Below, in pieces: positions 17,422 to 25,670 of a stretch of DNA of 64,000 nt (positions are counted from its first letter, which is position 1; each line of letters starts with the position of its first letter). The notes beneath the pieces were generated by a model that saw nothing but the letters and a program-made list of their open reading frames with translations, did no database searches and was not told the DNA's origin. Made by a program: the position numbers and the translations under genes. Location: the NCBI GenBank assembly GCA_002478115.1, contig DLMH01000093.1, positions 368 through 64,367 on the forward strand, in the 5' to 3' direction. The stretch comes from Candidatus Acidiferrum typicum (GTDB taxonomy: Bacteria; Acidobacteriota; Terriglobia; Acidiferrales; UBA7541).

Positions 17422-18684
17422 ATGCCCAGTCCCGGAGCCCCGGCGGCCCCGCGTTTGCCCATGGAAGATGCCTACCTCGAGCTCCTCGCGGACACGCTCG
17501 ACGTCATGGACATTCCCGCGCGCAGTCAGTTTCTGCAGCGCTATTTTCGCACCACCACGCATCTCGATTTGCGCGAGTCGCAGTCCCTTCACCTCTGGGA
17601 GGAAATGCTCACGCGCCGCCGCGAACTCACGGATCAGCTCGGACGCCCCATATCGCTCAAAACCGTTCTGATGGATGTCCTCTCTTCCGCCGGCCTCATT
17701 CACGTTCCGATTGTGCTCGAATACGAGGAGTACAAGAAACTCCAGGTCAATGCTGTTACGGACCCGCTCACCGGCCTCTACAATCGCCGTTTGTTTGCCG
17801 AGTCCTTCGAAAAAGAACTTAATCGCGCCCGCCGTTACGGTCTTCCGCTCGGCATCGTCATCCTGGACTTGCACCGCTTCAAGGAAGTGAACGATAAGTA
17901 TGGCCATCCGCGCGGGGACGAGGTCCTCCGTGCCGCCGCCACCACGCTCCAAAAAGCGCTGCGCACCTCGGACTCTGCCTTCCGCATTGGCGGAGATGAG
18001 TTCGCTCTCCTTTTGCCCCAAACCGATGCCGCTCAAGCCCTGGCCCTCAGCCGTCGTATTGAGACTGTTTTTGCGGAAACCCTGCACCCTCTGCAACTCG
18101 CTTTCCCCGTGACCATGGATCACGGCGTGGCCAATTTCCCTCAGGACGGCGATCAGTCCGATCAGTTGGTGCGCGTCGCCGACGAACGCCTCTATCGTCT
18201 GAAGCACGCCAATCACGCGCACACCGCCGCTGGCTCGGCACGTCCCGCAGCTCCACTCGCGTCCGCGCCACCTCCCGTGGCACCCCAGCCCGTCTCCATC
18301 TCTGCTGGTCGTCCACCCGAAAAACCTCCCTCCGACTTCGCTGACGCTTCTTCCGCTGCTGCCCGCTCCCTCGCGGAGCAAACTCCTCCCGCGCCCGTAA
18401 CGCCGGCTTCGTATGCGATTCAGCGAAAAGCCGAGCGCGTCTCTATGGTTGGCACCAATGCCTACGCCATCATCGGTGAGCAGGGCACCCGCCGGGCTCG
18501 TGTGTTGGACCTCGGTTTCGGCGGCGTCGCCCTCGAATTTGAACAGCAGGAAGATCTGCCGGAGAATATCCTCGCTATTCTTCACGTCCCCATTCTTCCC
18601 CCCGTCCGCGTCTATCTGAGGCCGGTGTGGTCTCGTCGTTCGGCGGAAGGCGCGTTCCGCTTCGGCTGCCACTTCATCTCCTGA
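17422..18684 (+). CDS. Diguanylate cyclase with C-terminal PilZ domain
   Basis: This 420-residue protein is predicted to make cyclic di-GMP. An N-terminal helical region (15-110) leads into a GGDEF domain with the intact active site GGDEF at 190-194 and an inhibitory I-site RTSD at 181-184, five residues upstream as expected. A proline/alanine-rich linker (about 275-335) follows. The C-terminal domain (about 340-420) looks like PilZ: RKAER, then DLGFGG, in which the usual serine of D-x-S-x-x-G is glycine. The cyclase would thus carry two product-binding sites. The start is ATG 17422; an in-frame ATG lies at codon 14. It is preceded by the sigma-54 site at 17330. The PilZ assignment is less certain than GGDEF. 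Confidence 0.88.
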   Translation: MPSPGAPAAPRLPMEDAYLELLADTLDVMDIPARSQFLQRYFRTTTHLDLRESQSLHLWEEMLTRRRELTDQLGRPISLKTVLMDVLSSAGLIHVPIVLEYEEYKKLQVNAVTDPLTGLYNRRLFAESFEKELNRARRYGLPLGIVILDLHRFKEVNDKYGHPRGDEVLRAAATTLQKALRTSDSAFRIGGDEFALLLPQTDAAQALALSRRIETVFAETLHPLQLAFPVTMDHGVANFPQDGDQSDQLVRVADERLYRLKHANHAHTAAGSARPAAPLASAPPPVAPQPVSISAGRPPEKPPSDFADASSAAARSLAEQTPPAPVTPASYAIQRKAERVSMVGTNAYAIIGEQGTRRARVLDLGFGGVALEFEQQEDLPENILAILHVPILPPVRVYLRPVWSRRSAEGAFRFGCHFIS

Positions 18685-18855
18685 TCCTCGCCACACGGCA
18701 GGACCACCTCGAGTTCCGCTACTTCGGGAGCATTCCCGCCGCAAGGTCCTTTCTCTTCATCTTCACTCGGATTTCATCTCTTGCTGAATCCGCGATATGT
18801 CGCCGTTTCCTGGGTCGCGGCACTGTCCAAACGTACAGGTTCGCCCAGGTCCCAT

Positions 18856-18883
18856 CCTGTCCCTCAACTGTACCGGGGACAGG
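18856..18883 (+). promoter_or_regulatory. Inverted repeat upstream of the short ASH lipoprotein
   Basis: A perfect 8-bp stem CCTGTCCC/GGGACAGG (18856-18863 and 18876-18883) with a 12-nt loop is embedded in a region where CGTACAG also occurs twice (before and after the stem). It lies 40-70 bp before the likely start of the lipoprotein gene. It could be an operator or leader hairpin; no T-tract follows, so it is not a typical terminator. Confidence 0.35.
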
Positions 18884-18921
18884 TTGCCCGTACAGCTGTC
18901 CAGAAGTTATTTTCCTGTGTG

Positions 18922-19980
18922 GTGAACCTGAGGGGGTTCGTTCTCGCAGTGTTCTTCTGCCGTTCATCGGCTTCCGCAGTTCGCGGCTACGCGTCCGTTG
19001 GCTGCCTCGTTGGCGTGTCTTTCTTTTTTGCCGGTTGCGCCAGTTACAATTCGCAAACAAGTGCGCCTGGACCGGCCCTGACGGTTTCGGCAAACAGTTT
19101 TAATTTCAACACCGTCGTTGTCGGGCAATCCGCCACGCAGACCCTGCACCTGACGAACTCGGGCAACGCGCCTCTGCAAATCGCTTCCATTTCTCTCTCC
19201 AACAAGGAATTCGCCATCAGCGGCCCGTCCCTTCCCCGCACCGTGCTCCCGGCCATAAGTCTCGACTACACACTGGAGTTCGCTCCCACAACTGCGGGGA
19301 ACGCCTCGGCTTCCCTGACCATCACCAGCAACGCCCCGCACTCCCCTGCCGCCCTCTCACTCGCCGGCATTTCAGAAAAAGTCGTTGTTGCCCTGCAGGT
19401 CATTCCCACTTCCATCAGTTTCGGCAACGAGAATCTGCAATCGACTGCAACCCAGAACGTCACGCTGCAAAACACCGGCGACGTCAATATCACCATCAAT
19501 GGCGTTACCGCGTCCGGCTCAGGGTTTGGTTACTCCGATCTTTCTCCGGGATTTTCGCTTTCTCCCAATCAACAGGTCACCTTTCAGGTTTGGTTCCGCC
19601 CGCAGACGAGTGGCGCCGCCTTGGGCACTGTGTCCATCCTGAGCGCGAATCTCACTTCACCTGAAACGGTCTCCCTTACCGGTGACGGCGTCAGCTCCAC
19701 TCCAACGCCCCCGCCTGCACCGTCTCCAGCCGCTCAGCCCACGGTTCAACTCACTTGGAATGCGAGTTCCAGTGTCGTCGCCGGATATCGCGTCTACCGC
19801 AGCTCCACCTCTGGCAACTTCTACAGCCCTCTGTTCTCCACGCCGCTCAACGCCCTCTCCTTCGACGACTCCACCGTCACCTCCGGCGACACCTACTACT
19901 ATGTCGTCACCGCCGTGGACGACAACGGCGTCGAGAGTCTGTACTCGAACCAAGCCACCGCCAACGTTCCCGCCTCGTAG
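18922..19980 (+). CDS. Short choice-of-anchor-D (ASH) lipoprotein with Fn3 domain
   Basis: This protein of about 350 residues is a small paralogue of the one encoded at 8493-11105. After a hydrophobic stretch a lipobox FFFAGC is followed by two ASH domains (FNTVVVG...FAPTTAG and FGNENLQ...FRPQTSG), a proline-rich linker (TPTPPPAPSPAAQPT) and a C-terminal Fn3 domain whose ending (YYYVVTAVDDNGVESLYSNQA) closely follows that of the larger protein. The start is uncertain: the frame is open from 18781, but the signal peptide can begin at GTG 18919 or 18922. It follows the cyclase gene by about 240 bp on the same strand. A surface or adhesive role is inferred from domain type only. Confidence 0.78.
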   Translation: MNLRGFVLAVFFCRSSASAVRGYASVGCLVGVSFFFAGCASYNSQTSAPGPALTVSANSFNFNTVVVGQSATQTLHLTNSGNAPLQIASISLSNKEFAISGPSLPRTVLPAISLDYTLEFAPTTAGNASASLTITSNAPHSPAALSLAGISEKVVVALQVIPTSISFGNENLQSTATQNVTLQNTGDVNITINGVTASGSGFGYSDLSPGFSLSPNQQVTFQVWFRPQTSGAALGTVSILSANLTSPETVSLTGDGVSSTPTPPPAPSPAAQPTVQLTWNASSSVVAGYRVYRSSTSGNFYSPLFSTPLNALSFDDSTVTSGDTYYYVVTAVDDNGVESLYSNQATANVPAS

Positions 19981-20089
19981 TTCCCTGCCTGTGTGTCTCA
20001 GCGCTTGCATTGAGACGCGTCTTAATTCAGCGCCGGCGGAATCGCTTTCAAGTGGCCTCGACGGTAATACCCTGTAAGGGAGGTGTTTC

Positions 20090-20272
20090 ATGAATTGGTC
20101 AACCCTGATCGCCTCCGCCCTCACCATACTTTTCGTATTAGGGCTTGTCGTCTATCGACTGCTTTGGGCTGGATCACAAGCGGCCAGCGCGGCCGGGCTG
20201 GGCCGGTTGCCAAAACTGCCTAAGAGTTGGCGACGTTGGCTTTTCGGCGAACACAACAACCCTTCCGCATGA
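20090..20272 (+). CDS. Small single-span membrane protein
   Basis: This is a 60-residue protein with one hydrophobic helix (about 5-27) and a basic, tryptophan-containing cytoplasmic tail ending in RRWLFGEHNN. A clear AAGGGAGG precedes ATG 20090 by seven bases, which is the main reason to accept it. I do not recognise a family. It lies between the ASH lipoprotein and rpmE. Confidence 0.6.
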   Translation: MNWSTLIASALTILFVLGLVVYRLLWAGSQAASAAGLGRLPKLPKSWRRWLFGEHNNPSA

Positions 20273-20324
20273 TATAGGCTGTGTTCGTTTTCAGCTTGGC
20301 ACACCATACTCCGTCGAACCGGTT

Positions 20325-20352
20325 TTGCGTTCCCGCGGAATTGCCGTATAAT
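20325..20352 (+). promoter_or_regulatory. Sigma-70 type promoter of rpmE
   Basis: TTGCGT (20325-20330) and a perfect TATAAT (20347-20352) are separated by 16 bp, about 90 bp before the rpmE start. This is the clearest housekeeping promoter in the window. Confidence 0.6.
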
Positions 20353-20440
20353 TATGGATTGTCTCGTGACCTAGCGACGCGGTTGTAACCCCGCACTTCC
20401 CGGTTCCCGCGCAGACCGGCCACGATAGATTGGAGAATTC

Positions 20441-20686
20441 ATGAAACCCGGGATCCACCCCGATTACCACGCCGTTACCGTCCATTGTGCTTGCGGGCAT
20501 ACCTTCCAGACGCGCTCGACCGTCAAGGGCAACATGCTGCGCGTCGAAATCTGCTCTAGTTGCCACCCCTTTTTCACCGGCAAGCAGAAACTTGTGGACA
20601 CCGCTGGCCGCGTCGAGCGCTTCCAGAAAAAGTACGCCAACGCTGCCGCCAACGCTGCCGCCAAAAAGCAGCCAGCTCAGGCTTAA
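20441..20686 (+). CDS. rpmE: 50S ribosomal protein L31 (zinc-binding form)
   Basis: This 81-residue protein begins MKPGIHPDY, the standard L31 N-terminus. It retains zinc-ribbon cysteines: C-A-C in VHCACGHTF and C-x-x-C in EICSSCHPF, so this is the C+ type rather than the zinc-independent paralogue. The alanine/lysine-rich tail ([15 protein letters not shown]) is longer than in E. coli. It has its own promoter (20325-20352) and a strong terminator (20702-20726), and so is probably monocistronic. Confidence 0.95.
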   Translation: MKPGIHPDYHAVTVHCACGHTFQTRSTVKGNMLRVEICSSCHPFFTGKQKLVDTAGRVERFQKKYANAAANAAAKKQPAQA

Positions 20687-20701
20687 GTCTCTTTGCTTCC
20701 C

Positions 20702-20726
20702 GCGGACCGGTTTTTGGCCGGTCCGC
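20702..20726 (+). terminator. Rho-independent terminator of rpmE
   Basis: A perfect 9-bp GC-rich stem GCGGACCGG/CCGGTCCGC with a TTTTTGG loop follows the rpmE stop by about 16 bases; the following TCCATTTT supplies a short T-rich tail. Confidence 0.75.
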
Positions 20727-20814
20727 TCCATTTTCTGCCCGCCACGCCAATAAATCGCCCTGACCATTTTTCTCCAACTCGCCATTCTTACTCCGTGTAA
20801 AATCAATCCTTAGC

Positions 20815-22416
20815 GTGGCCACGCAATCTCGCATGTTCGATGGTGTTCCGGCCTCCGACTCCGTGGAGACAGCGCCCCCTCGCATCACCCTCCGCAACGC
20901 CTTCTCTCATCCCTTCGATTCCGCCATTGCCGCCGCCCGCACCTGCTACTCTTCCCGCCTCATCACTCCCGAAGAGATCACCGATAAGCAGCGGCTCAAC
21001 ATTGGCGCAGCCACTTTTTATAGCGGCCACCACACCGTCTACCAGCACGCTCACTTCGAGTTCGGCCTGGAAAACGTCAGCCGTCAATTCGTCTGGTCCT
21101 TCCTCCACGCCCACCCCTTCTATAATTCGGAACAGCAAAGCCAGCGTTACGTCCGCATGGATCGGGTCCAAGCCTATGTGCCGCAGTTGGGTCCGCAGAC
21201 CGCGCTTTTCTTTAACGAGAGCCACCGTGCCATCTATGAGCAAGCCATCGTCCGCGCCTGGGCCTACTATCGCGAGCTTTCCACGCTTCTGGTTGCCGAC
21301 GCGCGCGCCATTTTGAACGACATCTGGCATATCGGCCCGATGTCTCATCCCAAGCGCCTTCAGAGAATCGAGCGCTCCGCCGAAAAACGCGCCATCGAAA
21401 TCGCGCGTTATGTCCTCCCCGTCGCCGCCTTCACCACCATGGTTCACACCCTTTCCGGTATCGTCCTCCATCGCCTCTGGCGCATGTGCTCGGCTTCGGA
21501 CACGCCCAGCGAGGCCCGCGCTGTGATCGGCGAGATGGTGGCCCAGGTCCGTCAACTCGATCCGCAATTCTTCGATCGCTTTGGCACCACGCCTCTCGAA
21601 GAACTCCCGGAATGGAAAGACGTCACTCCCACAAAATCGCAGGCGGATGACTTTGCCCGTGAATTCGACGCCCGGCTCAACGGCAAGACTTCCCGCCTCC
21701 TCGACTACTCCCATAACGCCGTCCGTGTCATGGCCGAATCCTATCGCGCCGTCGTCGGCCTCACCGAAGCCGCCTGCCCCGATGCGGAAGCCATCGACCG
21801 CCTTCTCAATCCCGCGCGCAATCTCTATCGCCTCGAAACCCTCAATATCGGCGTGCACGCGCCCCTGATGCGCGCCCTCCAGCACGCCACTTACACCTTT
21901 GCCAAGAAAATCAGCCACACCGCGGACAGCCAGGATCAGCGTCACCGCATGGTCCCCGGTTCGCGCCCGCTTCTCACTCTCGCCGATACCCGCGATCCGG
22001 ACTACATCACGCCGAAGCTTCTCGCGGAAAATCCCCGCGCCACGGAAGTCTACCGCCGCGCCATGCACGACGCCTGGTCCGCCAAGAATCAGCTTCTCGA
22101 CCGCGGCGTGCCCCCCGAAATCGCTCTCTATCTCCTCCCCAACGCCAAGTCTATTCGTCTCGTCGAGACCGGCTCGCTCCTCCACCTGCTCCACAAATGG
22201 ACCATGCGCACCTGCTTCAACGCCCAGGAAGAGATCTACAACGCATCCATGGATGAAATCGCGGCGCTTCGCGCGGTGCAGCCCGAACTCGCCCGCTACA
22301 TCGGCCCGCCCTGCCACCTTCGCGCCGGCATCACCACTCCCATTTGCACCGAAGGCTCCCATTTCTGCGGCGTAAAAGTCTGGCTCGACTTCCCCAACAC
22401 GCCCCGCCGTATTTGA
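20815..22416 (+). CDS. Two-domain ThyX-like protein (FAD-dependent thymidylate synthase homologue)
   Basis: ThyX enzymes methylate dUMP to dTMP using FAD and methylenetetrahydrofolate. At 533 residues this protein is about twice the usual size (about 220-250). The N-terminal half has the ThyX pattern (QHAHFEFGLENVSRQF, SQRYV at 109-113, and EIARYVLPVAAFTTMV), but the signature RHRxxSxNxxSxR is degenerate: HAH occupies the RHR place near 98-100. The C-terminal half has a second ThyX-like segment with an intact RHR at 376-378 followed by PGSRP. Catalytic features are therefore divided between two halves. The start is GTG 20815 with a weak Shine-Dalgarno sequence; ATG 20833 is an alternative. 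Whether it makes dTMP or does something else is open. Confidence 0.75.
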   Translation: MATQSRMFDGVPASDSVETAPPRITLRNAFSHPFDSAIAAARTCYSSRLITPEEITDKQRLNIGAATFYSGHHTVYQHAHFEFGLENVSRQFVWSFLHAHPFYNSEQQSQRYVRMDRVQAYVPQLGPQTALFFNESHRAIYEQAIVRAWAYYRELSTLLVADARAILNDIWHIGPMSHPKRLQRIERSAEKRAIEIARYVLPVAAFTTMVHTLSGIVLHRLWRMCSASDTPSEARAVIGEMVAQVRQLDPQFFDRFGTTPLEELPEWKDVTPTKSQADDFAREFDARLNGKTSRLLDYSHNAVRVMAESYRAVVGLTEAACPDAEAIDRLLNPARNLYRLETLNIGVHAPLMRALQHATYTFAKKISHTADSQDQRHRMVPGSRPLLTLADTRDPDYITPKLLAENPRATEVYRRAMHDAWSAKNQLLDRGVPPEIALYLLPNAKSIRLVETGSLLHLLHKWTMRTCFNAQEEIYNASMDEIAALRAVQPELARYIGPPCHLRAGITTPICTEGSHFCGVKVWLDFPNTPRRI

Positions 22417-22461
22417 AACCTGTAGCACTGTCCTGTACGTCCTATGTAGTGGAGGCACTCT

Positions 22462-23127
22462 ATGGCGCCTACCCTGCTCCGCACCATTTCTTGCCTTCTC
22501 GCTATTTTCTTGGTCTTGGCGCTCCCATGCTCGGCGCTCGATACGCCACTCTCGGACACCGCCGTCCGGCAAGCCTACTTCCTCGGCCAACGTCACGACG
22601 AATCGCTCGCTCGTTTCCTGGACCACTACACGAAACACCTCGCCCCGCCCAAGACCGGGCCATACATCTCTTCCGTCTCGTTCTTGACCCCGTATGCCTT
22701 GCTCACCCAACTTTCCGACCGGCATGCCTACGGCTACAGTGCCCAGCAGGCCGAACTCAATCACCGCAGTCTTGTGGAAACCGTGAAAATAGTCATAGAG
22801 ATTCAGCTAACCGATACCTACTCGTCTGTTATGCGCAATCCCGCGGCTCGCACCACTGGTACTCCAATGGAGTATCTCCTGCGGCCTTCCGATTTCTGGC
22901 GGGATTTCCGGGTCCAGATGTTCAACGGCGATGATTCTCTCGCGCCTTTCCTCTACTCTGGCCATCCCGCCTACTTCTGTGGGGATAGCGGTTGCACGCT
23001 CGTCGGCGCAACCATTCAACTCGAGTTCCTTGCCGAGTCCTTCACTTCTGACTCCGCCCGGGTGTCCATTGATCCTCCCGAGGGAGATCCCGTGGCAGCC
23101 GAGTTCGATCTCGCGTCTCTGCGCTGA
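22462..23127 (+). CDS. Secreted protein of unknown function, tandem paralogue A
   Basis: This 221-residue protein has a clear signal peptide (MAPTLLRTISCLLAIFLVLA, then CSALD). GTGGAGG precedes ATG 22462. I do not recognise a family. The mature start carries LSDTAVRQAYFLGQRHDES, almost repeated in the next gene, followed by YTKHLAPPKTGPYISSV, GYSAQQAEL, a P-S-D-F-W motif and a closing EFDLASLR. Two cysteines near 178-183 (FCGDSGC) are absent from the paralogue. It is probably co-transcribed with 23239-23907, 111 bp downstream. Confidence 0.7.
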   Translation: MAPTLLRTISCLLAIFLVLALPCSALDTPLSDTAVRQAYFLGQRHDESLARFLDHYTKHLAPPKTGPYISSVSFLTPYALLTQLSDRHAYGYSAQQAELNHRSLVETVKIVIEIQLTDTYSSVMRNPAARTTGTPMEYLLRPSDFWRDFRVQMFNGDDSLAPFLYSGHPAYFCGDSGCTLVGATIQLEFLAESFTSDSARVSIDPPEGDPVAAEFDLASLR

Positions 23128-23238
23128 GCGCCGCGTGCAATCTTCCGCTGCATTGTTGATCTACTTTCGGTGCTTCGGCTTGTTCCTCTATGACCGCTCC
23201 GCTTCTCCACGTTCTATACTCCCTGTGAGGCTCTAGCC

Positions 23239-23907
23239 ATGTTTCGCTTCTCGCGTTTGTTGCCGCTCCTCCTGCTTGCCTTAGCTCTCGCGATCCCTCC
23301 GCTCCTTGCTTACGATATCGACCTCTCCGACACCGCCGTGCGCGAAGCCTACTTCCTCGGCCAGCGTAATGATGAAAAGACCCGCGCTTTCTTCGAGCCC
23401 TACACCAGGCATCTTCCGCTTCCCAAATCCGGCCCCTATGTCTCCGAAATTCGCCTGTTCACCCCGTTGGCGCAAGTCGTCGAGGTTTCCAGCCACACCA
23501 CCAACGGCTATAGCGCTCAACAAGCCCGGCTCGATTATCAAAGCCGCTGTGACTCGCTCCTCCTCGAAGTCCACATCGAATTCACGCCCACCTACAATCA
23601 GATTGATGCCGTCCGCCCATCCAGCAAGAACGGCACTGAAAAAGGGATCGTTATGCGAACTGAGGATTTTTGGCAGACTTTTCGTTACGGCATCAAGCAG
23701 AAAGAAGACTGGATCGAACCCCGCTCCATGCACGGCGAACCCGAGTACAGCCGTGACGACCGTTATGGGAACAATGGCCTCATCGGTGCCTGGGTCTATC
23801 TCGACTACGACGCACCCAACGTCCCTTCGGACGACACCGAAGTCCACGTATTCACTCCCGATGGCCAGGACGTCTCCGTCACCTTCGACCTCTTCAAACT
23901 TCACTGA
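23239..23907 (+). CDS. Secreted protein of unknown function, tandem paralogue B
   Basis: This 222-residue protein has a signal peptide (RLLPLLLLALALAIPPLLA) and the same framework as the preceding gene: LSDTAVREAYFLGQRNDEK, YTRHLPLPKSGPYVSEI, GYSAQQARL, a T-E-D-F-W motif and a C-terminal TFDLFKLH. The pair arose by tandem duplication. Conservation is strongest in the first 30 mature residues and in the G-Y-S-A-Q-Q-A stretch. Function is unknown; export to the periplasm or surface is inferred from the signal peptide only. Confidence 0.7.
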   Translation: MFRFSRLLPLLLLALALAIPPLLAYDIDLSDTAVREAYFLGQRNDEKTRAFFEPYTRHLPLPKSGPYVSEIRLFTPLAQVVEVSSHTTNGYSAQQARLDYQSRCDSLLLEVHIEFTPTYNQIDAVRPSSKNGTEKGIVMRTEDFWQTFRYGIKQKEDWIEPRSMHGEPEYSRDDRYGNNGLIGAWVYLDYDAPNVPSDDTEVHVFTPDGQDVSVTFDLFKLH

Positions 23908-23931
23908 GTGAAGCCGGGGTTGGCTTCGATT

Positions 23932-25320
23932 TTACTCGGCCTCTCGATTGGCAATCGACACTCGAAATAGCGGCTTGGCCATCTCGGATGGCTCCATCTC
24001 ATACGTCTGGTCCGTCTTGCTGGGGTCGTAGTCGCGCCACAGCCAGATCATTTCCGCCGGAAATTCTGCCGCTCCATGCGCTGAATTGTGCGTGCCTTTT
24101 CCAAAGCTGAAGTGAAAGTCGTACTTGGTCATCTTCAACGCGTTTGCCAGCCGGACATTCGCCAGTGGCCAACTTCCATAGCGGATCTCCATGTCCCCGG
24201 AACCATCCTGCAGCCAGACACGAATATTGCGCTTGGGTTCTCGCAACACTTTCTCCGGATAATCCTGCCCCCCATCCGGATTCGCCGGATCTTCTTTCCA
24301 CTGAATACTGGTGAAGCTGCCGATCCAGGAAATCACGCGGCTGAACTGGTCAGGCATCTGCCACGCCGCGTTGAACGAACAGATTCCTCCCGACGACAGC
24401 CCCGTGATCGCCCGGCTGTACGCGTCCTTGCGAATATTGTATTTAGCCGCGACGTCGGCAAGAATTTCGTCGCGCAAATACCGCACATATCGGTCGCTCA
24501 CCGTGTCATACAACGTGCTGCGCATCGCATCCTTCAGGTCGCGCTGCCACTTCTCCGAATACGCTTTCACGAATTTATACGTTGGCGTGCCGGGTGATTC
24601 GCTGATGTCGCCGGGATTAATGAAGACGCAGATCATCACCGGGATTTTCTTTTGCGCCATCAGATTGTCGATGACGTTCAACACGTTTCTGCCACTATCC
24701 CTCTCGGTATATCCTCCGCCATCCTGAAAAACCATTAGCGCCGCGGAGGTTTTTGGGTCGTATTGCGCCGGCACATAAATCCAATACTCGCTCTTCATTC
24801 CATCGTAGATCTTGCTCGTGTGCATTATCTTCGGTGACAGCGTCCCCGTTGGAACGCCGGGCTGCAGGTAGGACAACTCGCCAAACACCGGCAAATCCAA
24901 GCTTCCGCCAAAATCCTTGCCGTCGACTAGATAGTGAAACGAGTGCAATTTCCCCGCCGCCTCGATGCGCGCCACGGTGTACCAAAGTTTTGAACCCGCC
25001 AAACTCTGCATTTTCGGACCGGGAGCATCATCAATGACCAGCGCTGGCTCAGAAGCGGCTTCGGTGGCAAAGAAAAAATCCGGCCCGCGGCCCGCCCAGG
25101 CCGCGCCTTCCCTTAATACCTTCGCCTCAAAGCTCGCCGTGATCGCATCCTGCAGCCCGGGACTCTTGGATTTAGCCAGCTCAATGAGTTGCGTCGCATT
25201 CAATTTCTCTGCCGCAAAGCAAGGAGCAAGTGCCAAGCAAGTGACAAAGAACAAGATACATACATGCAACAACGGCCGCAGGGGCAAAGAATCCACCTGC
25301 CCTAGATCTACCTTGAGCAT
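23932..25320 (-). CDS. Secreted esterase, enterochelin-esterase/esterase-D family
   Basis: This 462-residue exported hydrolase has a signal peptide that ends near CLALAPCFAA. The catalytic domain (about 150-430) shows the alpha/beta-hydrolase pattern of the putative esterase family (Fes/EstD): EYWIYVPAQYDP, an LMVFQDGGGY strand-turn, the nucleophile elbow GLSSGG and a late histidine in GTHNSAHGAAEFP. The N-terminal 120 residues may form a carbohydrate-binding-like or IsoAmylase N-like lid. The substrate is unknown; family members act on feruloyl, acetyl-xylan or siderophore esters. It is convergent with the paralogue pair. The start is ATG 25320, with AAAGGA upstream. Confidence 0.8.
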   Translation of the reverse strand: MLKVDLGQVDSLPLRPLLHVCILFFVTCLALAPCFAAEKLNATQLIELAKSKSPGLQDAITASFEAKVLREGAAWAGRGPDFFFATEAASEPALVIDDAPGPKMQSLAGSKLWYTVARIEAAGKLHSFHYLVDGKDFGGSLDLPVFGELSYLQPGVPTGTLSPKIMHTSKIYDGMKSEYWIYVPAQYDPKTSAALMVFQDGGGYTERDSGRNVLNVIDNLMAQKKIPVMICVFINPGDISESPGTPTYKFVKAYSEKWQRDLKDAMRSTLYDTVSDRYVRYLRDEILADVAAKYNIRKDAYSRAITGLSSGGICSFNAAWQMPDQFSRVISWIGSFTSIQWKEDPANPDGGQDYPEKVLREPKRNIRVWLQDGSGDMEIRYGSWPLANVRLANALKMTKYDFHFSFGKGTHNSAHGAAEFPAEMIWLWRDYDPSKTDQTYEMEPSEMAKPLFRVSIANREAE

Positions 25321-25670
25321 GGGTTTTCCTTTCTGCTTAAATCACTGCTCTCGGGCGTCGCGTCTACTGCTGTCCGTGCTGCCTCATTCATGTTGCACTC
25401 TCAATCACCGCAGCCATCTTCCATTGCATCCTAGTACACCTCATTTCTTCCCAGCAACGTCCATCGGCGCCCGGCAACCCCGATTGCGCCGCCCCGTTTT
25501 CCGCGTTATTCTTGTTGAGCAGGGTTTCCAATGTACGCCTCTTTCTATTAGCTGCCACCCTTCCCGCGTCCTTCGTGGGCGCCTGCTCTTCGTGCTCCCG
25601 AGTCACGCTTCACCCATCATCCGCCACGCTTCGTCCGTGACTCTCAATCTTGTTGAAGAAAGGTTTTCAC
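25321..25670. other. Divergent intergenic region between esterase and prfA
   Basis: This 350-bp region must contain the promoters of the leftward esterase and the rightward prfA cluster. I see no gene, no clear -35/-10 pair and no sigma-54 site. The prfA Shine-Dalgarno sequence GAAGAAAGG is at 25655-25663. Confidence 0.4.

Noticed and set aside
17116..18744. Long open frame (542 codons) on the minus strand opposite the diguanylate cyclase.
   Set aside because: It is an antisense shadow caused by GC-rich third positions; the protein has no recognisable motif, whereas the sense frame has intact GGDEF.
20803..22764. 653-codon minus-strand frame opposite the ThyX homologue.
   Set aside because: It covers a gene with clear family similarity on the plus strand and its own product is low-complexity Gly/Glu-rich without motifs.
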